NCBI GenBank assembly: GCA_028583405.1
Contig: CM053244.1
Coordinates: 3,942,793 to 4,006,792 of the forward strand
Length of the DNA stretch: 64,000 nt
Reading direction: 5' to 3'
DNA from: Pogonophryne albipinna
Taxonomy: Eukaryota > Chordata > Actinopteri > Perciformes > Artedidraconidae
Shown: piece after piece, positions 35,064 to 47,008 of the stretch
Layout of the letters: each line of letters starts with the position of its first letter
How positions within the stretch are numbered: position 1 is the first letter of the stretch
Program-made: the position numbers and the translations under genes
The notes under the pieces: generated by a model
The model's input: the letters and a program-made list of their open reading frames with translations, nothing else
Told to the model about the DNA's origin: nothing
The model's database searches: none

Positions 35064-35300
35064 TCAGGGGTCGCCAACCCCTGGCACGCGTGCCACCGTA
35101 ACCAGTGACACACTAGGAATAAGTGTGCAAAATATTAAAATTGTATTTTCGGATCCTGAACGAGACCAGAGCGCGTCTCCCCGTTACCTGCAGAAGGAAG
35201 CCATGCACGCAGCGCAGCCCCGCTCTCTTTATCTCCAGGTGACTTTCTGCCGCTTTCCTCCGTGGTGCTGATCGTTTCACCACGGAGGAAAGCACTTCAC
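35064..35300. repeat. hAT fragment (CAGGGGTCGCCAACC end) and hairpin
   Basis: Starts with CAGGGGTCGCCAACC, the end of a ZBED5/Charlie-like hAT; no right end found. At about 35250-35292 a near-perfect hairpin pairs gctttcctccgtggtg with caccacggaggaaagc. Confidence 0.4.
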
Positions 35301-37500
35301 TAATTGCAGTACCCATAAGGAGCTGTACAAATGCCGCAGTTTTTGCGTGGCTGTGTCTTTAGTTGAAAGCCCAGTGGCGATCTGCTCATCTCTTATTGAA
35401 ATAATATGCTACAAAGGGGCGGACTGGCCATCTGTGTGTTGAACTTTCCTGTCGGCTCCCAGACCGTAGTCGAGGAGGGCAGAAGCAACAAGCTTCAGGT
35501 TCAATAACCCACTTTAGCTTAAATGACTGGAGAGAGGCGAGCTCTTCTTGGGAGGCCGTTGCATTTATTTAGCTGTTCTTCTGTTTCACAAAATACATCA
35601 CAGACCTCTGTTTTTCTGCTTCCTCTTTTCACTTCCAGAAACATACACACGTTCCCTCACTGTCGCTCTACCATCCACAAACACACATTCACAAGCCACA
35701 CCTCTCTCTCTCTCTCTTAAAGGGACAGCGATCTCATCTCACTCTGCATGACCCTAATATCATAACGTGTGTTCTGGAGAATCAATTAATTATTATGCCG
35801 TTTAAACCAATTATTTAAATGTTTGTTAAAAAAGCTGTTTTATTCTGGAAAAAAACCAACTTTAACTTGGCACACAATCTTAATGCCAAGCTTTTATTCT
35901 GAAAATCCTTCATGACGACATCCGGGGCTCCCGTCCAGTATTATTAAAGTAACTATTGAAGCCGTTATAAAGTATTAAATAAAAAGTTCTGAAAGAGATA
36001 AGGAGGAGAAAAGGCGTGTGGATGTAAGCAATGAATGTAAAATGTCGAAATCCTCTGTTCGACGCAATGTCGGACATTGAAGACTGAGGCGGGGACCCCC
36101 CCCTTCTTCCTTCTTCACAGCACGAGAGAGCATATAAGGAGGCACCAGCAGCAGCTCGGCCCTCTTCTTCCTCCGCAGCTGCCACACTAAGACAACACCG
36201 GCTATTGTCTCTTCTTTACCTTTTGCTTGTTCTATCACCGCGCCATTTAAGTACCCATTTGAACCTTCTCAGAGACTCCATTGGTCTCCTGGACGCGAGG
36301 ACAAGGAATATCCTAATAGCTGACAGGTCCACACACTGCTTCCTCGCAGCGAGGCTCCCCCCGCCCTCCTGTTGACAGTTCACGAGCGTCGAGCTCCTCA
36401 CCCCCCCAAATGAGGAGCAAAAGAAGAGACAGATGATACACACACACGGCTGTACTTTTGCTAGTGTGCGCAACTCCTCGAGGGGAAGAAAGTAGGCACA
36501 TTTGCTTCATAAAGACAGATAGTTTCTCTCTAGTTCTACATCAATGTCTCCCTGCCTTCCTCTCTCTTGCTTTCTTACTCTCACAATCAACTCCGTCTTT
36601 TCATCACTCTCTCTTTTGGCTCCCCCTCGTTCCCCAAACAGCAGATGATCTGACACCGTTATTGAAGGGTGTTCCTTCAGAGAGAGGAGAACTAAGTGGT
36701 GCTCTGGGATATTTGTTTTCAAAGGCATCACTTCAACACTTGAGGGGCGGGAGAGAGAAAGTACGGAAGGATTGAGGTAGAGAGGGATGGTGAAAAGTGA
36801 TATGATCCAAACTAAGAAATTACGCTGAACTAAGAGCCGTTGTAGTTGGAGGTTCTCTTTGGAGAAAAGCGTTTAGCCCCCTGGGATATTTGTTTTCCAA
36901 AGCGTACCTCTGAGCTTCAGGGGAAGGACAGAAGGAACAAAGAGGGATGGAGGGAAGAGAGGGGGAGGATAGCCTGATGCGTGCTTCAAAGTCAATGCAA
37001 AATACTGTACAGTACAATTGTTTTGACAGTTGGGATAGAAACAGCAAATCACTTTTTTGTAACTGGGGATGTTTACCTGGGGGAACGGTTGTGTCTTAGA
37101 TGCTAACCCTTGATATGTGGAACTTTTAATAATAAGGTTGGGCGTCGACCTACAATAGTAAAGGTCAGGATAGGTTGTCTAACAGCAGGTCTGTGGTTAT
37201 GTATTGCTTGTATCTGATTAACATTATTGATTTATCTTTACAGCCCTGCAATTTCCCACGACATGTTCATGTGCCGCTTGGATTAATTATAACCCGCTCA
37301 CAAGCTTTATAAACCCCCATCAATCACTGGCTGAGCTGAATCACACCGGCCCTTGTGCATCTCATCTTCTTATCAATGTTGTAACTAGATGACAGTTTGA
37401 ACAATGGCTTCAATCATTAAATACATGGCTTTTGCTTTGTGATTTACTGTACGTCCACACGGCAGCATCGCGTGCTTCAACGGAATTCGGCATTTGGAGA
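35300..37500. other. gene-free stretch
   Basis: Purine- and pyrimidine-rich blocks and short CA/CT runs. A repeated phrase 'gggatatttgttttc' (near 36706 and 36882) marks a diverged internal duplication. No recognised exon. Confidence 0.35.
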
Positions 37501-37506
37501 GAGCCT

Positions 37507-37652
37507 CAGTCATATTTATTTAGTCATACACACATGTATATGTACTCCTCAGATCAGGTCAGCTGGTCAAAGTTATGGAACTCCTCGTGGAGGGTGATTG
37601 CCTTGGAGGCTGCCTTTCAATGTTCCTCATGTAGATCTATCACACCTGTACC
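37507..37652. repeat. duplicated left flank of the Kolobok locus, copy 1
   Basis: Matches 39234-39379 at a constant offset of 1727 bp. Both copies end at TTAA followed by the element end AGAGCTTACGAAATGA. Confidence 0.85.
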
Positions 37653-37656
37653 TTAA

Positions 37657-39023
37657 AGAGCTTACGAAATGATAGAGGTTGCATTTGTATTGTGAAATGT
37701 GCCATGTGATTTTTTTATTATTGATCTATCTTTAATAAATCACGATTATAACCGCATACAAAAGTTGTCAGTTAGTAACAATCGTTCGTTGCGCCGGAAA
37801 CATCAACTTCAGCCATTTCCGGCGGTGACGTCATGAGTAGAACACAGCTGAGCTCAGTCCCGTTTGAATGCATTGAAGGGGCAAATATTATGACAAAGGA
37901 TGCACAGCAATAAGACGCCAAGAATAATTGGCAAGCGATATGTTGTATGGGGATGTGGGGCCGTCTCAACATCTGGTTATGGGATGTTTTTGTGGCCAAA
38001 AAATGATCAAATGTTGCGTATATGGACAAAACAAGTGCGTCGTATGAGGCGGACTTTTGCTAGCAGGTAACCCGGGGTCGATGAAACCGACGATGTGTGG
38101 GCAGCACATCGAGAGATCGTGTTTCAAACAATCAACAATGCTCGCTAAGGAGAGAGAGTAAAAGCTTTCTCACAACGTTACGTTAACTTAACCTTACATT
38201 TGACATGAGGCTATCCGCCACTGCACCCAGCCCACGTAAACTGTCAACGGGGGGAGCCTCGCTGCGGGGAAACGGTGGACCTAGTGTCCCGATCGGAGTG
38301 GGAATAATAATAATAATAATCCGTGCATTTTATCCATTAATTTCCCCAACATTGTGGTAAAAAAAAACACACGTTTAATCCATGTTGGTGTACTACAACT
38401 ACAAAAAGCATCGGTTTGTTTTCTCATCAGGAAATGCAGACCGGCTCAAACAAACGATTTTTAATCATCATTCTCACGATCATTTAATGTATCATATGTT
38501 CGCCGAATTGACATGAAAGCACTAATAAATGTAGTTTAATCCACTTGAGTTTACAACTACAAAAATAATCGATTTGTTTTTATATCACATCCCACGGGAG
38601 GAAATTCAGCAGCTCTCACTACCGATTTGTAATCCTAATTTAATCATCATCTTCACCACGATCATTTATGTTTATGTTCGCCAAATTGACATGAAAGCAC
38701 TGACAAATATGAATATACTGTAGTCAACTTCATTAAAACGTTATTAACGTGCCTAAACTCAGTAATTCACCATTTCTACGCATGACAACACACTTTGTCC
38801 GTGTTTCGCTCTCTCACCGCACAGTGAAGCGTTCCCGCATTGACGTCACTTCCGGCTTCCCCCAAAACTTCAAAATGACTCGAAGGAATTTCCCCGCGAT
38901 GTTCGAAATTATTGATATTTATCGGAACGGTATCGCATCTTCTTTTTTAAACTGATGGTTCGAGATGACTAGTAGCCCAATATTTCATTGCACAACAGTT
39001 GTTGGGATGCTGTCACAGGCTCT
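37657..39023 (+). mobile_element. Kolobok-type element, deleted hybrid copy
   Basis: Flanked by TTAA (37653-37656 and 39024-39027). The left end is AGAGCTTACGAAATGA, that of the large element at 39384; the right end is TGTCACAGGCTCT, that of the inner element ending at 42032. At 38214/38215 sequence equivalent to 39962 is joined to sequence equivalent to 41221. It therefore lacks two blocks present in the second copy. THAP domains with TTAA duplication are the hallmark of Kolobok transposons. The right flank 'ggtacatacaagtaataatg' equals the flank after the large element at 44249. Confidence 0.75.
37900..38162 (+). pseudogene. THAP-domain N-terminus (copy 1)
   Basis: An ATG at 37900 opens a frame MHSNKTPRIIGKRYVVWGCG ... 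GMFLWPKNDQMLRIWTKQV, the first part of a THAP zinc-dependent DNA-binding domain. After a one-base frame change near 38066 it continues as MCGQHIERSCFKQSTMLAKE, supplying the CxxH pair. The first zinc-binding Cys of the C2CH set appears to be Tyr (KRYVVWGC). Both changes are shared with copy 2, so they predate the duplication. An AG|GTAACC donor-like site overlaps the shift. No transposase catalytic region is present. THAP domains bind transposon ends in P and Kolobok elements. Confidence 0.65.
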
Positions 39024-39626
39024 TTAAGGTACATACAAGTAATAATGTTGTTATACCATGCGACCCACCTATCACATCTCTGCGCCCCACACTTTAAGAA
39101 ACGCTGCCATACGCCAATGTGTATGAACTTGTAGGTGTCTGCACAGGAAAATGCATTGTTTGCAATTATGTCCCTAATAGCTATGCTTGAATTGCTTTAC
39201 TCTTGTTAACAATAACATTCAAAAATGTATATTCAGTCATATTTATTTAGTCATACACACATGTATATGTACTCCTCAGATCAGGTCAGCTGGTCAAAGT
39301 TATGGAACTCCTCGTGGAGGGTGATTGCCTTGGAGGCTGCCTCTCAATGTTCCTCATGTAGATCTATCACACCTGTACCTTAAAGAGCTTACGAAATGAT
39401 AGAGGTTGCATTTGTATTGTGAAATGTGCCATGTGATTTTTTTATTATTGATCTATTTTTAATAAATCACGATTATAACCGCATACAAAAGTTGTCAGTT
39501 AGTAACAATCGTTCGTTGCGCCGGAAACATCAACTTCGGCCATTTCCGGCGGTGACGTCATGAGTAGAACACAGCTGAGCTCAGTCCCGTTTGAATGCAT
39601 TGAAGGGGCAAATATTATGACAAAGG

Positions 39627-39889
39627 ATGCACAGCAATAAGACGCCAAGAATAATTGGCAAGCGATATGTTGTATGGGGATGTGGGGCCGTCTCAACATC
39701 TGGTTATGGGATGTTTTTGTGGCCAAAAAATGATCAAATGTTGCGTATATGGACAAAACAAGTGCGTCGTATGAGGCGGACTTTTGCTAGCAGGTAACCC
39801 GGGGTCGATGAAACCGACGATGTGTGGGCAGCACATCGAGAGATCGTGTTTCAAACAATCAACAATGCTCGCTAAGGAGAGAGAGTAAA
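39627..39889 (+). pseudogene. THAP-domain N-terminus (copy 2)
   Basis: Same protein as 37900-38162, including the Tyr in place of the first zinc Cys and the same one-base frame change. It lies about 240 bp inside the left end of the 4.9-kb element. Downstream a 22-base stretch (near 39899-39920) is present here but absent from copy 1. Confidence 0.65.
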
Positions 39890-39976
39890 AGCTTTCTCGA
39901 AGGTTCGTTTTGCTTTCTTACAACGTTACGTTAACTTAACCTTACATTTGACATGAGGCTATGTTACTTCCCTTAA

Positions 39977-42032
39977 AGAGCCTGTGACACGAGTTTCCCC
40001 CATCATCCAAACCCATCAATTTGAGTAAATATTGTCCCCTTGAAAACCGTTACTGAACTGATTTTGGATTTTTGTACTTTGATAACCATTAATCTGCCCT
40101 TCAATGTTGACCATTTTCTGGATCTTCTCGGGATTCTTCAAGTCCCGCCAAATGATGGGTGACGTCATTGCGGGCACAGCGCTCCAGCTGCACCGTTCAG
40201 GATCCCAGCATCTGCATGTAAACGCACGATGGTGCACACAGCAGCAAGCTCAGACAGCGATGACAGTTTAATTTTGAACGTGTCTGAGAGCTCATATGAG
40301 GTTGAAGGATCGGTTTATGTTGTATCTGTTAGAAGTTTAGGAATTAGGTGCGTCAATATGGGCGATCATACGGTCATGTAACCAGTGGTGGACTGGGACT
40401 AAAAATCATCCCGGGACTCTCGACCGGCCCACTTCGGTACCGCTAGTAAATTGTCAACGGGGGGAGTGGGGGATGTCAGGGGCGGCGGGTGCTGTAGGCT
40501 GGGGAAGGCTAAGCCTTCCCAAATATTTGTGTCACTGCATCCTGGTAAAATACAAATATAATGTATAATGTCTGTGTCTTTGACATTAGCGCTGCTAGCC
40601 ACCTGTGCCCTGTACTACGAAGCCAGTTCAACATACCCTGGATATGTTTGAGTAACAAACAAACTAACAAACGAGATCTCGCTAAGCGGTCCTACGACGC
40701 TGGTTATCAACTCGGTAAATCAAGCCAGGGTTTCTCTCACCAGCTGAGAGCGCGTTCACGTCTAAGACACGAGTGGATCTGACTTTAATTACATTTGACT
40801 CGAGTGTTTCGTCAACATAATGTGTTGCTTAAAATAATACTTCTGCATACAGTATGTGACACTGTAAGTGTTGCACGGCCAGATACGGCTGGAGAAGCTG
40901 ACTCGGATAAGGAAATATATGATATATTATGATATTATATGATCGGATTGATGATGTAATATGAATGATAAGTGCGACACGTCGGCGTCTTCTCTGCATA
41001 CGGCAGTTTAAACTGTATTTCCTTTATCCTGTAATATGACTTGAGAGATTTAAACTCCGCACACTGAGTTGATCTCTTTTCTATAGACGCCGGAGGCGGG
41101 CAGCGTCAGGTAAAAAAAGTTATTTAGCCTTCCCAAACCTGAGCCTCACGCGCCGCCTATGGTGGATGTGCTAGTGACTTATCTGACCGGCCCACTTCGG
41201 GATTCGTCCCGATGGCCAGTCCGCCACTGCACCCAGCCCACGTAAACTGTCAACGGGGGGAGCCTCGCTGCGGGGAAACGGTGGACCTAGTGTCCCGATC
41301 AGAGTGGGAATAATAATAATAATAATAATCCGTGCATTTTATCCATTAATTTCCCCAACATTGTGGTAAAAAAAACCACATGTTTAATCCACGTTGGTGT
41401 ACTACAACTACAAAAAGCATCGGTTTGTTTTCTCATCAGGAAATGCAGACCGGCTCAAACAAACGATTTTTAATCATCATCCTCACGATCATTTAATGTA
41501 TCATATGTTCGCCGAATTGACATGAAAGCACTAATGAATGTAGTTTCATCCACTTGAGTTTACAACTACAAAAATAATCGATTTGTTTTTATATCACATC
41601 CTACGGGAGGAAATTCAGCAGCTCTCACTACCGACTTTTAATCCTAATTTAATCATCATCTTCACCACGATCATTTATGTTTATGTTCGTCGAATTGACA
41701 TGAAAGCACTGACGAATATGAATATACTGTAGTCAACTTCATTAAAACGTTATTAACGTCCCTAAACTCAGTAATTCACCATTTCTACGCATGACAACAC
41801 ATTTTGTCCGTGTTTGGCTCTCTCGCCGCACAGTGAAGCGTTCCCGCATTGACGTCACTTCCGGCTTCCCCCAAAACTTCAAAATGAGTCGAAGGAATTT
41901 CCCCGCGATGTTCGAAATTATTGATATTTATCGGAACGGTATCGCACCTTCTTTTTTAAACTGACTGTTCGAGATGACTAGTAGTCCAATATTTCATTGC
42001 ACAACAGTTGTTGGGATGCTGTCACAGGCTCT
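39977..42032. mobile_element. inner TTAA element (AGAGCCTGTGACA ends)
   Basis: 2056 bp with 13-bp inverted ends AGAGCCTGTGACA and TTAA on both sides (39973-39976, 42033-42036). Its ends resemble those of the surrounding element (AGAGC), suggesting a related family. It contains a hAT-like block (40383-41229). Its right 0.8 kb is repeated at 38215-39023. Non-coding as far as I see. Confidence 0.75.
40383..41229. mobile_element. hAT-like block with CAGTGGYGGACTGG ends
   Basis: Ends CAGTGGTGGACTGG / CCAGTCCGCCACTG are inverted. The 8-bp flanks (catgtaac, cacccagc) do not match, so either the insertion was followed by deletion or the ends are mis-set. No transposase seen. Confidence 0.5.
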
Positions 42033-42510
42033 TTAAGTTGAGGAAACACTCGAGTCAAATGTAATGAAAGTCAGATGGTGTCTTAGACGGGGCAGTGATA
42101 TCATAAACCTGTTAATGTACGCATTCAAACACTTGTTCTGTTACCAGCTGTATTCACCTTGCAGGTGCAGTTCTGTGGCTTTGATCCTGGATCAAGTGTT
42201 TAAGTCATGGATGTTTAAAGTTTAACTTCTTCATATGTCTAATATTATAGTTGACTTTTCATTCAGGAAGTATGACCCTGCGCTGTCAGTACGCTTCTCC
42301 ATGTTTGTGATTGGTCGAATGCTCCAGATACCACCCCTCTCATGTGAACACCTAACTAGATAGGACACGGCTGGCTTGAGCGATCCACTTGATAACCCGG
42401 GTCGTAGGACCGTTTAGCGAGAGTGCGTATGTTTTGGATTAGGCCAACCGGCTAACTCAAACATATCCAGGTTAGGTTGAACCAGCTTCGTAGTACAGGC
42501 CTCTGGACCC
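40605..42510. repeat. pair of inverted repeat copies (tgtactacgaagc family)
   Basis: About 40605-40820 and about 42037-42510 are related in opposite orientation ('tgtactacgaagccagttca' against 'gaaccagcttcgtagtaca', and 'gactcgagtgtttc' against 'gaaacactcgagtc'). One lies inside, one just outside the inner TTAA element, so they are separate insertions of a common fish repeat rather than the ends of one element. Confidence 0.5.
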
Positions 42511-43589
42511 TATGACTCGGACACTAGTTCTACCAAGGCTTATTAGAGGTAAAAGTGGTAGGAGAGGAGAGGAGTGGAGTTATCTTTGTATTTAGGCTGC
42601 AAGTCGACAAAGGTGATCAGATGCTAATAATGATCCGATTCATTTGATATTGATTGTCTGCCAATACCGAATCCTGATCCGATTATTCTATTTCCCAGAT
42701 AATACAGCTGCACCGTGTACACTAGCTCTATTTGTTTTTGCCATTGTAATTCACCATAAGCAATTGTTGACTGTAACGTCTATGCCAACCAACTGTAATT
42801 TGTAATGTATTATACTTTAACGGTTCTGGCAACCACAGCTGCCTAAATGTTAACGTAAATGTCAAGTTTTCTTTTTACAGTGTACTTATATCTGTACATT
42901 TATTTTCAGTTTGCGTGAAGAAGTCGCTTCAACAGACAGAAGTGCTGGCCAGATTGGGAAAGGCTGGACGCTACACAACGGGAAACATTATGGACATGAA
43001 CAAGAAACAACCAAAACACTTTATTTGTTGCCTTTTTCTTATCATATATAGTGCTACGGTTTTTGTTACCATTTAAATATTGAATTCTATGTATTACTTT
43101 TATTTTAAATCAAATGCACCGGTTTTAGATAATATATTTATTTTGATGTGTAGGTTGATTTGCAGGTTGGTTGTTATTTGTATAATTATTGTATTGTTAG
43201 TGTATTTTATTATATTAAGTAGCTATTTATTAAATTAAAATACTGTTATGAACACTATACAATGTCTTTATTTTGGTAGATACCAGAATACATGACAGAA
43301 TGAATCTTTGTAATATATTTATGTTCTCTTGTTTAAATAATTATACCAGTATTTAATGTATGCTGGTCACCTGGAATCCTGGTAAGCTCCCAGCAGGGTA
43401 TATTTAATACTATTATTAAACATAAGCTGGTGATAGATGGATAAAGCAGCCATCCTGGCCAGCTGAAGTGTCCAAAGCCCCTCTCCAGCCAACCATTCCA
43501 GCCTAATATCTACTGGCTGGTCAATTTACAACAGCCTGACCAGCTACATTTATCTAAGCTGGTTTTTTCAGCAGTCATTATTATGTTTT

Positions 43590-43770
43590 TACTATTTTTT
43601 GAGAATCTCTATGAATTATAGTGAAATGTATATACCAGTCTCTGTTCTGTTGCCTGAGCCAAGTTTGCCTGCTACATTACGATGTATTATTATTGATTTA
43701 CTATTTATTGAGAATCTCTATGAATTAAAGTCAAATGTATACCAGTCTGTGTTCTGTTGCCGCACCGGAT
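43590..43770. repeat. 109-bp local tandem duplication
   Basis: 'gagaatctctatgaatta ... ccagtctctgttctgttgcc' occurs twice at an offset of 109 bp; it duplicates the end of the acidic minus-strand exon. Confidence 0.7.
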
Positions 43771-44007
43771 CTCCGCCAAATCCAGGATCATCACCCCCCC
43801 CTAGTTCGCTCCCGTCTGTATCTCTACCGCTACTTGAATACTGTGGCTCAAACTGGTATGGTTCCACCACGTTAGACTCACCCGCATGATCTGATTCCAC
43901 CACACCGGCATCCTCTTCAATAAAATCCTCCTCTTCTTGAAAGTGCACCGAGTCTATTGACGACTCACTGTCACTCGATTCTGTCTCCAGAGTCCGACAT
44001 CAGCCAT
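43755..44007 (-). pseudogene. acidic N-terminal exon of fish 'P2X7-like' multigene family
   Basis: On the minus strand an ATG (44005-44007) lies about 240 bp inside the right end of the Kolobok element. After a one-base shift the frame reads as an acidic, Ser-rich protein (ETESSDSESSIDS, FQEEEDFIEEDAG), then VEPYQFEP and finally QQNTDW before a GTATAC donor-like site. The order acidic stretch, EPYxFEP, NTDW is what I know from multicopy fish proteins annotated as P2X purinoceptor 7-like, where a Cys-rich zinc-binding domain follows NTDW. That domain is not found here. Its role is unknown. Family assignment is from memory of motif order and should be tested. Confidence 0.45.
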
Positions 44008-44699
44008 ATAGGTAGTGTATTATTCAACAAGTGTTCTACTCGTGACGTGCGTGACGTCACTAACCGGCGAAAGCTGTTTTGTTCGGAGCGGTCGTGTAAC
44101 ATCGGAAGCGAGCATGGAAAGTTGTAATAAACCACGATTTATAAATACAGCGGGCATATTGTCATGAATGACATGATTTCCCATTAATAATAGTATATAT
44201 ATTTTCGTAATAAGAACAGTATTGTCCTTCATTTCGTAAGCTCTTTAAAGTACATACAAGTAATAATGTTGTTATACCATGCGACTGTTCTCCCATGACC
44301 CTTTGCTTCACAAAGTCAAAGATGAATCTGCATATTTGTGTATATCAGCCATGTGACTAATTTAAAAGAACATTACAGAAAGCACTGTGCTCAAGGACTA
44401 TTTCTTACCTGGCCTATAAGCCGAGCTCGGGCAATAATGCAGATTTGTTTGACTTTTTTACCACTTTAGTTTGACCATCTCTGTTATTAAGTTATGGAAT
44501 ACTAAATAAATAAGTCATTGGATACCTTACCGTTACTGCGCTCATAAAGAATGATACGAATAAGAATAATGCGTATTGAACTTGTTTCATTAATTAGTGA
44601 GTTTATTTAAGTTAGAGGCCCTATTTTATCAGTATGTCTGGACTGCACAGCAGTTACAAAGGTCAAACTACATTAGAACAGAATGTTGTCTTTAATAGT

Positions 44700-45552
44700 T
44701 ACTAACATTAGATATTTTAATGAGATATAAGAATGCAGGGTTGTTGGTTGTTCCTAGAGTCTCTAAAAGTACAATGGGAGCCAGAGCCTTTTCTTATCAA
44801 GCTCCACATTTGTGGAATCAGCTTCCAGTTTGTGTTCGGGCGGCAGACACCCTATCCGTTTTTAAGAGTGCGCTTAAGACCTTCCTTTTTGATAAAGCTT
44901 ATAGTTAGGGCTGATTAGATTCAGCCCCTAGTTTTGCTGATATAGGCTTAGTTTGTCGGGGGACATTTTACTTCTTCCTTCTCTCTGTCTATACCTGTGT
45001 ACTCTCATGTTCCGATTAACCCAGCTTCCCCAAATGTCTTTCTTTTTGGTGTCTATATACGCTTGGATCCGGAGTCATGGATGATCCTGCGGTCCTGTGT
45101 CCTGGATCGCGAGCCCTGGATCTTGAGTCGTGGCTGTGGTCCTGGATCATAGGTCCTGGATGGATATCCTCGTGGATTCATCTTCCTATTATACACACAT
45201 GCATTTCCAAACATTTGGACTACCTATGTTGCAAATGTATTATCTTTTCAATTTACACACGGCATCTATTGCACGTCTGTCCGTCCTGGGAGAGGGATCC
45301 CTCCTCTGTTGCTCTCCCTGAGGTTTCTCCCATGTTCCCTTTAAACTGTGGGTTTTCTCTGGAAGTTTTTCCTTGTACGATGTGAGGGTCTAAGGACAGA
45401 GGGCCTAAGGACAGAGGGCCTGAGGACAGAGGGTCTGAGGACAGAGGGTGTCGTATTGTCATACTGATATTCTGTACACACTGTGAAGACCACTGAGACA
45501 AATGTAACATTTGTGATATTGGGCTATATAAATAAACATTGATTGATTGATA
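44700..45552 (+). mobile_element. 5'-truncated L2-type LINE
   Basis: At 44720-44908 the reverse transcriptase C-terminal tail is readable (GLLVVPRVSKSTMGARAFSYQAPHLWNQLPVCVRAADTLSVFKSALKTFLF; quoted here only in part by motif: VPRVSKSTMGARAFSY, LWNQLP, FKSALKTFLF), typical of L2/Maui-like fish LINEs. A 3' region follows and ends with 'gggctatataaataaac' and a TGAT repeat tail (about 45538-45552). Around 45390-45450 a 'ggacagaggg' phrase is repeated four times. The element is a dead-on-arrival 5' truncation, plus strand. Confidence 0.75.
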
Positions 45553-46150
45553 TGGACCGCAAAACAAAGAATTTCCCATGTTTTCATTTTTAAAATCAAG
45601 TCACCGAATGCAAGTAGTCGCCATAGCTTATTTTGTTATGAGATGTGAATTACTGTTCAATTTAGTGTAATAATCGTTTGGTTTATTTTACATTAAAAAC
45701 AAGTTACAATTTTCAAAAGGTATTTTCGGGGGGAGGCCCTTTTTCCAGTTTAGAGCAATAGCCCCTCCAAATGTCTGTGCACGTCCCTGCTTTGTACTGG
45801 TTCCCCTATTCTTTATCAAGTAACATTTTAGATGTGTTTAATTTATTATTGAACATATTTATTCATTGATTTCTTTATGAATTATTCTTCCGCAATTTGA
45901 TTTAATTACATTTCTTAAAAATTATTAGGCACAGGGAACACACAGAAACAAGGGACTCTACAGGTGCAAACAATAAGGGCGGGGCAGGTAATCAGGTCCG
46001 TGAGCATAGTGACAAGGTAGGAGTCGAACTACCTGAAAATGAGAAAGGAAATGACAAAGTAAAACAGGAAATGGCAGACAACAAAAAGGGTAGCAGACAC
46101 GGACTTAAGCTAAACAGAGAAATAATATTAACAAATCTGCCGAGACACAA
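45553..46150. other. gene-free stretch
   Basis: From about 45930 a phrase 'aggcacagggaacacacag' suggests a fragment of an interspersed repeat. No coding region. Confidence 0.35.
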
Positions 46151-46156
46151 CAGATA

Positions 46157-47006
46157 TGTGACCCGCTCTATCGAAATCAGTCGGAAGTCTCAACGACTCA
46201 TTTAAAAAATAAACGTGGATTTGCGTAAAAAACTATTTTTTCGGGGTTTGGGTGTTTTGTTTGATTTTAAACAAACAAAGTCTTGGCTTTCAGAATATGA
46301 AACTTTTATTTCCAAACTCACACGATAAATACATTCTTTAAGCTTGTAAAGGGAAGATGACCGGCACCTCTCATTCGCAATCTGCTGTTCCTCAGCGCCG
46401 CCCCCCCTTCCTCCGCTGACATTATGAATGTAAGGCGTATAGTAATCATAGATAACACGGCAGGGTCCGTTACAGTTTGTTTTCATCTGATTTCAATTAA
46501 ACAAAGTATTGGCTTTCAGAATATTAAACTTTTTTCGGCAAATTCAGATGATAAATACAGCTTTGAAGCTTCGGCATAATTACAAGCGGAGAACGGAGTA
46601 ACTTGACGTCTCAGCAGGCATAACAACAGCCGGTGATTCTCGTGAGGGTTTCCCCGGGAAACAAACACAATACACACAAACGCAAAAATACACAAACACA
46701 CACTCGCGAGCTTCCCCCAGACCACTAATCCAAACGAAAATATCTTCCCTCCGTAGTATTTTGATCATTTGCTGATAATCAATCAGATCGATGGATTCCA
46801 GAGAAGTGGAAACTTTGAAGGCCTTTCTCTCAAAATGATGACTCGGTGACAGTCATTACATAATGTGACATATTTCGCTTAATATTTGGAGAACAACAAC
46901 AATCCTGATATCATTAGAAAGCTAGGACTCTCCTCTTTCCAACAGTGTATACAACTCAAAATGTGTCTTCGGGTCAATGTGACTGATTTCGATAGAGCAG
47001 GTCACA
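46157..47006. mobile_element. TGTGACC MITE, copy 2 (complete)
   Basis: 850 bp. The left end TGTGACCCGCTCTATCGAAA and the reversed right end TGTGACCTGCTCTATCGAAA agree over about 26 bases with one mismatch. TA flanks both sides (46155-46156, 47007-47008), as in Tc1/mariner-like MITEs. The DUF6729 reading frame begins immediately to its right. Copy 1 is at 27414. Confidence 0.75.
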
Positions 47007-47008
47007 TA

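Larger units (their letters stand above)
39384..44244. mobile_element. large Kolobok-type element (composite)
   Basis: 4861 bp between TTAA sites (39380-39383, 44245-44248), with 16-bp ends AGAGCTTACGAAATGA in inverted orientation. Left end carries the second THAP copy; right end carries a minus-strand acidic exon (43755-44007). The interior is interrupted by a second TTAA element (39977-42032) and older repeats. No DDE transposase core was recognised, so it is not autonomous. Kolobok assignment rests on THAP plus TTAA. Confidence 0.7.

Noticed and set aside
37772..38029. 85-residue minus-strand frame, present identically again at 39499-39756
   Set aside because: It is the antisense shadow of the THAP exon; perfect conservation is explained by the local duplication, not by coding constraint.
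43718..44232. Reading the right end of the Kolobok element as its transposase
   Set aside because: The minus-strand exon has no DDE motif and resembles the acidic start of another family, so it is described separately.
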